A DNA stretch of 8,845 nucleotides from assembly GCA_947455845.1 (NCBI GenBank), contig CANGQE010000041.1, positions 1 to 8,845 of the forward strand, given 5' to 3'. Numbering within the stretch: position 1 is the first letter of the stretch; each line of letters opens with the position of its first letter. This document shows positions 1 to 6,051 of this stretch, piece after piece. The notes under the pieces are model-generated. The model was not told where the DNA came from and made no database searches. It saw only the letters and a list, made by a program, of their open reading frames with translations. The DNA is from Rickettsiales bacterium (lineage in GTDB: Bacteria; Pseudomonadota; Alphaproteobacteria; Rickettsiales; UBA1997). The position numbers were made by a program, and so were the translations under genes.

Positions 1-24
1 AATTGATATTCCAAGAAACTATTT

Positions 25-798
25 TCATTGTGTGATCTCGTAAGTAATTGCAACTGAGGCAGTGACCTTATGTTGGCCCACTTCCACTTGCGGCATCGCT
101 TCGCTAGAAGTTCTTAACATAGCGGTGGGATGTGAATCAAATTGGCCTTGATCCTCAGAAAATCTAACAATTTTGCCTAATTTTACCCCTAAATTTTTTG
201 CTGTTAATTTGGCTTCGGTTTTTGCCTTGTTAATTGCTGAGGCTTGGGCCTGTGATTTTAATTTTGCAGAATCATCAATCGTAAATGACGGGCCATTAAC
301 TTCGGCAATTCCGAGTTGGGAAATGCTGGTCAAAATTTCTCCTGATTTAGCAATGTCACGTAATTTTACTGAGAGAGTTTGAGTTGCTTCAAAGCCGGTT
401 AGAACCGGTTTTATTGGTGGGCAAACAGTACTACGACAATTGGTGACAGGATAAATATATTTCGGAGAAGTATTGTAATTGGTGGTCTTAATGTCCTTTT
501 TTTCGATTCCTCTTCTGTCAAAAAGAGCGAGTAGCTCATTGGTTTTATCGGCCATTTTTTGTTGAGCTGTTACCAGATCTTTTTCTTCTTCGCGAATGGT
601 GACTGAAAATGTTGCCACATCAAAAATAGCATCAATTTCGGCTGTGCCACGAAAGGTGATGTTGTTGGATTGAAGGGTTTGTTTTCTAAAATTAATTTCG
701 GCAATTACTCCGATGCTTTGGGCTAGTAAGAAAAATGTTAGCATGCCGAGGGCAAGTAAGGTCATTTTTTTCAGACGATCGTCAAAGAAATTTTTCAT
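25..798 (-). CDS. SIMPL (DUF541) domain exported protein
   Basis: The 257-residue product fits the SIMPL/DUF541 family of periplasmic or membrane-anchored proteins, whose biochemical role is poorly defined. Residues 12-34 form one hydrophobic segment (MTLLALGMLTFFLLAQSIG and onward) after a charged start, so it is a signal peptide or an N-terminal anchor with the rest outside the cytoplasm. The domain runs from about residue 45 to the end. It begins with the typical opening strand ITFRGTAEIDA, and near residues 170-210 has the alanine/lysine-rich helix leading into AKNLGVKLGKIVRF that marks the family. Cys121 and Cys126 lie in a loop (NCRSTVCPP) and could form a disulfide in the periplasm; this is inference. 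The length is normal and both ends look complete. The ATG at 796-798 is preceded by AT-rich sequence without a Shine-Dalgarno. It lies downstream of metG on the same strand but 300 bases away, so it probably has its own promoter. Family call is confident; function unknown. Confidence 0.85.
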   Translation of the reverse strand: MKNFFDDRLKKMTLLALGMLTFFLLAQSIGVIAEINFRKQTLQSNNITFRGTAEIDAIFDVATFSVTIREEEKDLVTAQQKMADKTNELLALFDRRGIEKKDIKTTNYNTSPKYIYPVTNCRSTVCPPIKPVLTGFEATQTLSVKLRDIAKSGEILTSISQLGIAEVNGPSFTIDDSAKLKSQAQASAINKAKTEAKLTAKNLGVKLGKIVRFSEDQGQFDSHPTAMLRTSSEAMPQVEVGQHKVTASVAITYEITQ

Positions 799-871
799 AA
801 ATAATTCAATTAGTGTTTACCTTGTGACGAAGTGTAATCCCTCGCCACTACTGGGTTAAACCTGATATTTT

Positions 872-900
872 TGAATTTTCGCCCGTCGGGCGAAAATTCA
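872..900. repeat. 29-bp near-perfect palindrome (possible hairpin)
   Basis: TGAATTTTCGCCCG at 872-885 is the exact reverse complement of 887-900, with one base between. As RNA this gives a 13-bp stem with a three-base loop, GC-rich at the tip and AT-rich at the base. Neither flank has a long T run: the plus side continues TAATTTTTACC, and the minus side is A-rich. It is therefore at best a weak intrinsic terminator for metG transcripts, which would read through it about 200 bases after the metG stop. It may instead be a dispersed palindromic repeat or a protein-binding site; the sequence alone does not decide. Confidence 0.85.
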
Positions 901-994
901 TAATTTTTACCAATGCAGTAAAATCAAGGGTGTAGAGGGGTAGCCGTTCCAAAAATCGCACTTTCTCTACCTAAGTAAATTTCCCCCAAGTCCT

Positions 995-1089
995 CTGGTC
1001 GAGCGGAGTCGAGACCAATTTTAAGTTAACGCTCATTGTCTTCAACTAAGCAGATAAACTTCGAGTAGGTCTCGACGCAGCGAAACCAG
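995..1089. repeat. about 95-bp element bounded by 22-base imperfect inverted repeats
   Basis: The left end (995-1016) begins CTGGTCGAGCGGAG and finishes TCGAGACC. The right end (1068-1089), read on the minus strand, begins CTGGTTTCGCTGCG and finishes TCGAGACC. The outer five and inner eight bases match exactly, while the nine bases between differ. Each end can also fold on itself: the right end gives a 7-bp stem with one G-U pair and a 6-base loop. The central 51 bases encode nothing. The outline resembles a small non-autonomous repeat element (MITE-like). An exact copy of the left 22 bases recurs at 8786-8807, which shows the unit is dispersed. Confidence 0.7.
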
Positions 1090-1100
1090 CGGATTTTGTT

Positions 1101-2666
1101 TTACTTACTCTCCAACCTAGGAAACACCGCCTTCGGTTCGTTAATTTCGTGTCCAGACTTCAAAGCATACTTCGCATCAATAAAATCAAGACTTCTTTCC
1201 CCTGCTCCAATCTGCAAAATATCCAAAATCTTCGGAGCTAAATTAATGCAAAATGGTTGCAATGCGATGGCAATCACTCGCAGATTTTCAGCGATTACCG
1301 ATAAAACCAAATTCATTTCTTCAATTTTATCTTCTTTCTTCAAAATCCACGGAGCCTTGTTATTAAAGAACTCATTGCATTTCGAGGCGTGAGTCAAAAT
1401 TTCTCCAACCGCTTGATCAAAAGCAAAGTTCGACATTTTCTGGGAGATTTTTTCTTTCAAATCGTAAGCACTTTTTAGTAAGTCGGAAGCATCAGAATAG
1501 CCGCTAAAATCAACAGTTTTTGCTGCGCTATTTTTGAAAATCATCGACAAAGATCTTTGAGTTAAATTGCCGATATTATTTGCCAACTCAGCGTTGATGC
1601 GGGTTAGAAAGCTGACACGTGAATAATCGCCGTCATTGCCAAAGGGAACTTCGCGCAAAAGAAAATATCTAAAATAATCCACAGCAGTTTCACGATTGCA
1701 GCCAAAAGACTCTAGCCACTCTAATTCTTTCAACGGATCAATCACATTGCCGACAGATTTAGAAATTTTTTGCCCTTCATTAGTCCACCAGCCGTGAGCG
1801 TAAACACTGTGTGGAATATTCAAATTTGCCGCCATTAAAAAGGCGGGCCAGTAAACGGCATGGAAGCGCACGATGTCTTTCCCGACAATGTGCAGGGGAG
1901 ATTCGGCAGTGTTGCACCAGAATTTTTTGAAGAGTTCACTTTCTTGGTCAGGAAAACCAAGAGCGGAAATGTAATTAGCCAGAGCATCAAGCCAAACATA
2001 CATTACGTGTTTTTCTTCTCCGGGAACTTTTACGCCCCAAGAAAAAGAAGTGCGCGAAATTGATAAATCTTTTAAGCCACCTTTAACAAATGAAACCACT
2101 TCATTAAAGCGCGATTGCGGGCGAATGAAGTCGGGGGCGGCCTCGTAAAGCATTAATAATTTATCTTGGAAAGCGGAAAGCTTGAAAAAATAGCTCTCTT
2201 CTTTGTGCCAAGCCACATCAGCACCAGTCGGAGCTTTGCCATTCACTAATTCATCTTCAGCGTAAAAAGCTTCGTCGCGCAAAGCATACCAACCTTCGTA
2301 AGTGCCTTTGTAAATGGCGCCGTTTTTCTCTAGAATTTCCCAAAATTTTTGTGCTGATATTTTGTGTCTTTCTTCAGTAGTGCGAATGAAATCGTCATTA
2401 GATAAATTCAACAATTGCGCCAACTCACGAAACTTTAACGAAACCTCATCACAAAATTGCTGCGGATTTTTATCTCGTGCCAAAGCCGATTTTTCTACCT
2501 TCTGACCATGCTCATCCGTGCCCGTCAAAAAATAAACATCCATCCCGCACAGCCTTTTAAATCGTGCAACCACGTCGCAAGTAATTGAGGTGTAAGCGTG
2601 TCCGATGTGAGGCACGTCGTTAACGTAATAAATGGGCGAGGTGACGTAAAAATTTTTGGAATCCAT
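1101..2666 (-). CDS. metG: methionyl-tRNA synthetase
   Basis: This class I aminoacyl-tRNA synthetase charges tRNA-Met with methionine in the cytoplasm, supplying initiation and elongation. The 521-residue protein has the HIGH motif at residues 20-23 in PIYYVNDVPHIGHAYTS, TGTDEHGQKV at 48-57, the family block HIVGKDIVRFHAVYWPAFL at 259-277, and the KMSKS-type loop as KISKS at 300-304. The connective region around EGWYALRDEAFYAEDEL (124-140) has no Cys-x-x-Cys pairs, so this is the short form without a zinc knuckle that is common in alphaproteobacteria. An alpha-helical anticodon-binding domain follows (about 355-500). The C-terminal dimerisation/tRNA-binding extension of the E. coli enzyme is absent, and the length is normal for the short type. 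The ATG at 2664-2666 has no Shine-Dalgarno. The gene diverges from prfA across 102 bases. Identification is secure. Confidence 0.97.
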   Translation of the reverse strand: MDSKNFYVTSPIYYVNDVPHIGHAYTSITCDVVARFKRLCGMDVYFLTGTDEHGQKVEKSALARDKNPQQFCDEVSLKFRELAQLLNLSNDDFIRTTEERHKISAQKFWEILEKNGAIYKGTYEGWYALRDEAFYAEDELVNGKAPTGADVAWHKEESYFFKLSAFQDKLLMLYEAAPDFIRPQSRFNEVVSFVKGGLKDLSISRTSFSWGVKVPGEEKHVMYVWLDALANYISALGFPDQESELFKKFWCNTAESPLHIVGKDIVRFHAVYWPAFLMAANLNIPHSVYAHGWWTNEGQKISKSVGNVIDPLKELEWLESFGCNRETAVDYFRYFLLREVPFGNDGDYSRVSFLTRINAELANNIGNLTQRSLSMIFKNSAAKTVDFSGYSDASDLLKSAYDLKEKISQKMSNFAFDQAVGEILTHASKCNEFFNNKAPWILKKEDKIEEMNLVLSVIAENLRVIAIALQPFCINLAPKILDILQIGAGERSLDFIDAKYALKSGHEINEPKAVFPRLESK

Positions 2667-2768
2667 TGTGTTTTGATTTATCGTTTTGTAATTTGCTTCA
2701 AGCCTTGATTTTAGAGCTTAGAAGCAGTTTCTAAAACATCCAAAAATAAATCAATTTTTAAATTAAAA
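2667..2768. promoter_or_regulatory. divergent promoter region between metG and prfA
   Basis: Both flanking genes read outward, so each must be initiated from within these 102 bases unless transcription comes from further away. The stretch is very AT-rich. For prfA, a TTGATT at 2705-2710 followed by TTCTAA at 2729-2734 (18-base spacer) is a possible but weak promoter. For metG, minus-strand GATAAAT upstream of the ATG could serve as a -10, without a convincing -35 at the right distance. No operator palindrome, T-box or other leader structure is visible. Promoter positions are guesses; the divergent layout itself is certain. Confidence 0.4.
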
Positions 2769-3836
2769 ATGTCTTTCACACCAAAGCTTAATGGCATTGT
2801 AACTAAATTTGCCGAGCTGGAAAAAAAATTGTTAGATCCGTCAGCGCTAGGGCAGAATTTTGCGCGAATTTCGAAAGAACATTCCGACATGATCCCTGTG
2901 GTAGCGCTGATTGGTGAATATCGCCAAGCTCAAAAAGAAGCGGCGGATATTGATGAGATTTTGCCTGCGACTACCGATCAAGAAATGCGTAATATGTTGG
3001 AACAAGAGCGCTTTGATCTTAGTAAAAAAATTCCTGATCTTGAGCAGCAAATGAAGATTGCGCTTTTGCCCAAAGATGCGGCCGATGAAAAAAACGCTAT
3101 TCTGGAAGTTCGTGCCGGAACTGGCGGCGAAGAGGCGGCCTTATTTGCTTACAAGCTCTTTGCCATGTATCAAAAATATGCTGAGAAAAGAAAATGGAAA
3201 TTTGAAATTCTATCCATTTCTGATACCGGACTTGGTGGCTACAAAGATGCTTCGGCCTCAATTTTGGGTCGCGGAGTGTTCGCGCGTTTGAAGTATGAAT
3301 CGGGAGTTCACCGTGTGCAACGTGTTCCTGAAACTGAATCGCAAGGAAGAGTTCATACCTCAGCTGCAACAGTTGCAGTGCTTCCTGAAGCTGAAGAAAT
3401 TGACATTAAAATTGAAGAAAAAGATTTGAGGATTGACGTCTTCAGATCTTCCGGTCCGGGTGGACAATCGGTTAATACAACTGACTCGGCGGTGCGTATT
3501 GTGCACGTTCCGACAGGGGTTACCGTTTCCATGCAAGATGAAAAATCACAAATTAAAAACCGCGAAAAAGCGATGAAAGTTTTGCGTTCAAGGCTTTACG
3601 AAGCTGAGCGTGACAAAGCTGACAGAGAGCGTGCGGCTAACCGTAAAGAGCAAGTTGGTAGTGGAGATAGAAGTGAGCGCATCAGAACTTACAACTTTCC
3701 ACAAAGTCGCGTGACTGACCACAGAATTAACCTGACTAGCTACAGGATTGATGACATTATGCTTGGTGAGTTGGATGAGTTTATTAATGCGCTGACGGCT
3801 GATGATCAGGCGAAGAAGATGTCGCAGGAGGATTAG
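2769..3836 (+). CDS. prfA: peptide chain release factor 1 (RF1)
   Basis: RF1 recognises UAA and UAG in the ribosomal A site and triggers hydrolysis of the finished peptide. The 355-residue protein has the usual length. Domain 1 occupies about residues 1-100. The stop-codon-reading tripeptide of RF1 (PxT) is present as Pro187-Glu188-Thr189 in VQRVPETESQGRVHTS, which separates it from RF2 (SPF). The catalytic GGQ is at 231-233 in SSGPGGQSVNTTDSA. Near the end, GSGDRSERIRTYNFPQSR and the following VTDHRINLT are family hallmarks. The glutamine of GGQ is normally methylated by PrmC, but prmC, often the next gene, is not here; prfA is followed instead by a hairpin-rich repeat. The ATG is preceded by AT-rich sequence with no Shine-Dalgarno. 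Very confident. Confidence 0.97.
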   Translation: MSFTPKLNGIVTKFAELEKKLLDPSALGQNFARISKEHSDMIPVVALIGEYRQAQKEAADIDEILPATTDQEMRNMLEQERFDLSKKIPDLEQQMKIALLPKDAADEKNAILEVRAGTGGEEAALFAYKLFAMYQKYAEKRKWKFEILSISDTGLGGYKDASASILGRGVFARLKYESGVHRVQRVPETESQGRVHTSAATVAVLPEAEEIDIKIEEKDLRIDVFRSSGPGGQSVNTTDSAVRIVHVPTGVTVSMQDEKSQIKNREKAMKVLRSRLYEAERDKADRERAANRKEQVGSGDRSERIRTYNFPQSRVTDHRINLTSYRIDDIMLGELDEFINALTADDQAKKMSQED

Positions 3837-3857
3837 GTTTTCTTGGCGGGGTTGCAA

Positions 3858-3982
3858 GCCCTCTTTGAAAAAGAGGGTGGATGCTTGCGGAGCAAGCAGA
3901 CGGGTGATTTGCCGGTCACTTGCTCATTTTAAATCACCCTTCCGCCGCTGTCGCGGCTCCCTCCCTCTTTTTCAAAGAGGGC
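3858..3982. repeat. 125-bp MITE-like element with 20-bp perfect terminal inverted repeats
   Basis: GCCCTCTTTGAAAAAGAGGG at 3858-3877 is the exact reverse complement of 3963-3982. Each terminal repeat is also a hairpin in its own right (CCCTCTTT / AAAGAGGG with a three-base loop). Inside are further perfect stems: CTTGC/GCAAG at 3884-3896, GGGTGATTT/AAATCACCC at 3902-3910 and 3931-3939, and GCCGC/GCGGC at 3944-3957. There is no coding capacity for a transposase. It starts 21 bases after the prfA stop and ends 21 bases short of the stop codon of the convergent ileS fragment. It could therefore block transcription from both sides, although no hairpin is followed by a T run. Its GC-rich composition differs from the neighbouring genes. 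Confidence 0.85.
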
Positions 3983-4003
3983 TTTTCCACGCATCTACAT
4001 CGA

Positions 4004-4909
4004 TTAAAGGTTTATTCCTACCACCAAATCCCCATCGTCTAGTTTATTTTCACAAGAAAATTTTGTTGCGGATTTTGCATCTTCAACACTCGCAACGCAC
4101 AGCAATGAATCAGCCAAAACTTGCTCACTAATGTAGGTCGCAAAAGTTTTGGCTACTTCCAAAATTCGCGAATTGGTTGAGAAAACTTTTAAGTTAATAT
4201 GATCGGAAATATTCAAATCCGCATCTTTTCTATTTTGCTGCACAGCACGCACGATGTCTCTGGCGATACCTTCATCTTCTAATTCTTTTGTAACTTCAAT
4301 ATCTAGCTGAACCAGATAATCATTGGTTGGCAGTGGCAGAATGGCGAATTTTTTTTCATCATTGTTTTTGGTGGCAAGTTTCAATTCAAAATCATCTTCA
4401 CTTAAAATCACTCCGGCAATTTCAATTTCTCTGTCGGATATTTTCTTCCAGTCACCACTTTTGCTGGCAATAGTAATCTCTTTAATTTTTGAGCCAAATT
4501 TAGCGCCGATTTTTTTGAAATTTATTTGTAGTTTTAACTCGGCAAGTTCGGATATTTCTTCTTTGATCTCGATTGATTTAACATTCACTTCATCAGCGAT
4601 GATTTCTTTAAAAGGCAAAATACGCGCCGCGTTTTTACCTATTACAATTAGTTTATTTAAAGGTAAGCGCACGCGCAGATTTTTATTGTCGCGGATGGAC
4701 AAGGCTACAGAGCACAAGCTGCGTACTAAATCCATGTCGGCGACTAGGGCTTTGTCGTCTGCTAGAAAAGAGACGTCGGGGAAGTCTTGAAGGTGGATGG
4801 AGATTTGGCGGTTAATCATAAATAAAACTTGAAAGATAGTGAATTGATCCTGAAACAAGTTCAGGATGACGCCGAGGGTGAGGGGCGTTCTCCTCCAAGA
4901 CTCCGTCAT
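4004..4909 (-). pseudogene. ileS: isoleucyl-tRNA synthetase, C-terminal fragment lacking the catalytic domain
   Basis: The frame encodes only the region after the main anticodon-binding helices of a large IleRS. Recognisable blocks are ISIHLQDFPD (36-45), MDLVRSLCSVALSIRD (59-74) running into LRVRLPLNKLIVIG (78-91), and the late block LDIEVTKELEDEGIARDIV (202-220). The C-terminus looks complete. The nucleotide-binding HIGH and KMSKS parts, the editing domain and most of the anticodon domain (roughly 750-800 residues in the eukaryote-like class) are absent, and purM lies only 38 bases upstream. Residues 1-22 are simply translated repeat sequence (including VILNLFQD). IleRS-like sequence seems to begin immediately after the repeat, at about residue 24 (TIFQVL). 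The first start codon after the repeat is ATG 4817-4819, without a Shine-Dalgarno. No stop or frameshift interrupts about 280 codons, so the break is recent, or the domain is still used (split synthetase), or the junction is an assembly artefact. It cannot charge tRNA alone. Confidence 0.85.
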
Positions 4910-4929
4910 CCTGAACTTGTTTCAGGATC
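4846..4929. repeat. 84-bp element with 26-bp inverted repeats at the ileS break point
   Basis: GATCCTGAAACAAGTTCAGG and its continuation (4846-4871) is the exact reverse complement of 4904-4929, with a 32-base centre. Each arm folds on itself as well (CCTGAA / TTCAGG around five bases), so the element can form either one long hairpin or two small ones. The arm read through one frame gives VILNLFQD, a peptide I recall from spurious open reading frames in other bacterial genomes where this repeat is dispersed. One side lies 18 bases after the purM stop codon, and the other directly abuts the truncated ileS reading frame. Confidence 0.85.
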
Positions 4930-4947
4930 TTTGTTGCGGTAAAATAT

Positions 4948-5949
4948 TTAGTTTGAAGAAACCAATTCCCCAATCACAAAAACCCCTTCTCCTTCTTTTT
5001 GTAAAACTTCTTTCACCGCATCAACATCATCTTTAGCAACTACCAAAACCATGCCGATGCCGCAGTTGAAAGTGCGGTGCATTTCTTCGTCTTTGACTTG
5101 GCCAAGAGATTGTAAATATTTGAAAACTTCGAGGGTGGGCCAAGAGTTGTAATCGATTTTTGGAGTGAGACCGGCAGATAAAATTCTTGGGATATTTTCG
5201 ACTAAGCCACCACCCGTAATGTGTGACAAGGCTTTGACTTTTCCAGTTTTAACGGCAGCCAAGCAAGATTTTACGTAAATTTTGGTTGGGGTGATTAGAA
5301 GTTCGCCAACGGTTTGGGTTGGAGAATATTGGTCGGAGAAATTGACGTTATTTTTTTCTAAAATGAAACGGGCTAGAGAAAATCCGTTAGAGTGTAAGCC
5401 GCTTGATTTTAGGCCTAAAAGAACATCTCCGGCGTTGGTTGGTCTTGGTAGAATTTGATCGCGTTCAACGGCGCCAACGGCAAATCCGGCTAAGTCATAA
5501 TCTCCCGCTTTGTACATTCCGGGCATTTCGGCAGTTTCGCCACCGATTAAAGCACAGCCGGCAAGTTTGCAACCATCAGCAATGCCTTTAACTACTGTGC
5601 TGGCAACATCGACATCTAGTTTAGAGCAGGCAAAATAATCTAGAAAAAATAAGGGCTCGCCACCTTGAACTACAAGGTCATTGACTGACATTGCAACTAA
5701 GTCAATTCCAATCGTGTCATGATTATTGGTTTCAATGGCGACTTTTAATTTAGTGCCGACACCGTCAGTTGAAGAAACCAAAACCGGATCGCGGAAATTA
5801 CATTTCTTTAAATCAAAAAGAGCTCCAAAACCGCCTAAATCTGAGTTGGAACCAATGCGGGAAGTTGCTTTAGCAAAAGGCTTGATACGATTAACTAATT
5901 CGTTTCCGGCATCAATATCGACACCAGCTTGTTTGTAATTTAAAGACAT
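4948..5949 (-). CDS. purM: phosphoribosylformylglycinamidine cyclo-ligase (AIR synthetase)
   Basis: PurM closes the imidazole ring in de novo purine synthesis, converting FGAM and ATP to AIR, ADP and phosphate in the cytoplasm. The 333-residue protein has normal length and all the family blocks: GGFGALFDL (39-47), the glycine-rich DGVGTKLKVA (62-71), MSVNDLVVQGGEPLFFLDYF (87-106), GGETAEMPGMY (136-146), GLKSSGLHSNGFSLAR (179-194), HITGGGLVENIPR (243-255) and FNCGIGM (294-300). No key residue appears changed. The ATG at 5947-5949 has only a weak purine stretch (AAGAAAA) ahead of it. purN, a frequent partner, is not next to it; the ileS fragment follows on the same strand. The gene diverges from the DUF2066-perM genes, an arrangement known from other proteobacteria. 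Its presence indicates that the organism probably keeps purine synthesis, unlike Rickettsia. Confidence 0.97.
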   Translation of the reverse strand: MSLNYKQAGVDIDAGNELVNRIKPFAKATSRIGSNSDLGGFGALFDLKKCNFRDPVLVSSTDGVGTKLKVAIETNNHDTIGIDLVAMSVNDLVVQGGEPLFFLDYFACSKLDVDVASTVVKGIADGCKLAGCALIGGETAEMPGMYKAGDYDLAGFAVGAVERDQILPRPTNAGDVLLGLKSSGLHSNGFSLARFILEKNNVNFSDQYSPTQTVGELLITPTKIYVKSCLAAVKTGKVKALSHITGGGLVENIPRILSAGLTPKIDYNSWPTLEVFKYLQSLGQVKDEEMHRTFNCGIGMVLVVAKDDVDAVKEVLQKEGEGVFVIGELVSSN

Positions 5950-6051
5950 TTTTCTTGCGATTTAATAACTTGACGGGAAGCTTAGGATAGTTTGGAACTG
6001 GCTCCAAATCTGGCCTCAGGAGAGGTCAAATTATTTCAGCCCAATTTAGAT
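5950..6051. promoter_or_regulatory. divergent promoter and leader region between purM and the DUF2066 gene
   Basis: Genes on both sides read outward from these 102 bases. A TTGACG at 5970-5975 on the plus strand resembles a -35 box, but no good -10 lies at 16-18 bases. On the minus strand TATTAA (5962-5967) could be a -10 for purM. The plus-strand part can fold into two adjacent small hairpins: TTTGGA/TCCAAA at 5991-6008, and a 7-bp stem with one G-U pair at 6011-6028. The second hairpin holds the only strong Shine-Dalgarno-like run here (AGGAGAGG, 6018-6025) in its loop and 3' arm. That run is too far from the ATG at 6052 for normal use. Confidence 0.4.

Larger units (their letters stand above)
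799..1100. other. gene-free spacer between metG and the SIMPL gene, rich in inverted repeats
   Basis: No coding region is credible here. The stretch is bounded by the 3' end of metG and the 5' end of the SIMPL gene. It contains the palindrome at 872-900 and the inverted-repeat element at 995-1089, listed separately. On the minus strand, a TTACAC at 832-837 and an ACTAAT at 809-814 are 17 bases apart and could be a weak promoter for the SIMPL gene. Each matches only 4 of 6 consensus bases, and the predicted leader would be only a few bases long. Between 901 and 994 I see nothing recognisable. Confidence 0.6.

Noticed and set aside
872..900. Intrinsic terminator for metG
   Set aside because: The stem is strong but no T tract follows on the minus strand, and it lies about 200 bases past the stop. 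I list it as a palindrome, not a terminator.
995..1089. CRISPR-like repeat array
   Set aside because: There are only two units, in inverted orientation and imperfect, with a distant third copy. There is no regular spacing of direct repeats and no cas gene.
1096..1392. Plus-strand 98-codon frame over the 3' end of metG
   Set aside because: It lies almost wholly within metG on the opposite strand and shows no domain or start signal.
3802..4131. Plus-strand reading frame of 109 codons over the 3858 element
   Set aside because: It overlaps the prfA end, the hairpin element and the ileS fragment on the other strand. Its arginine-rich translation resembles no family, so it is a by-product of the GC-rich repeat.
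4323..4790. Plus-strand 155-codon frame opposite the ileS fragment
   Set aside because: It is serine/phenylalanine-rich low-complexity translation, exactly antiparallel to a recognised coding frame. There is no independent evidence for it.
4820..4909. In-frame N-terminal extension of the ileS fragment including VILNLFQD
   Set aside because: The first 22 codons are the translated inverted repeat, not protein-family sequence. I keep the open frame as the extent of the pseudogene but do not treat this part as a real domain.
5970..5998. Sigma-70 promoter for DUF2066 with -35 TTGACG
   Set aside because: At 16-18 bases downstream there is no hexamer resembling TATAAT. I mention it only as part of the divergent region.
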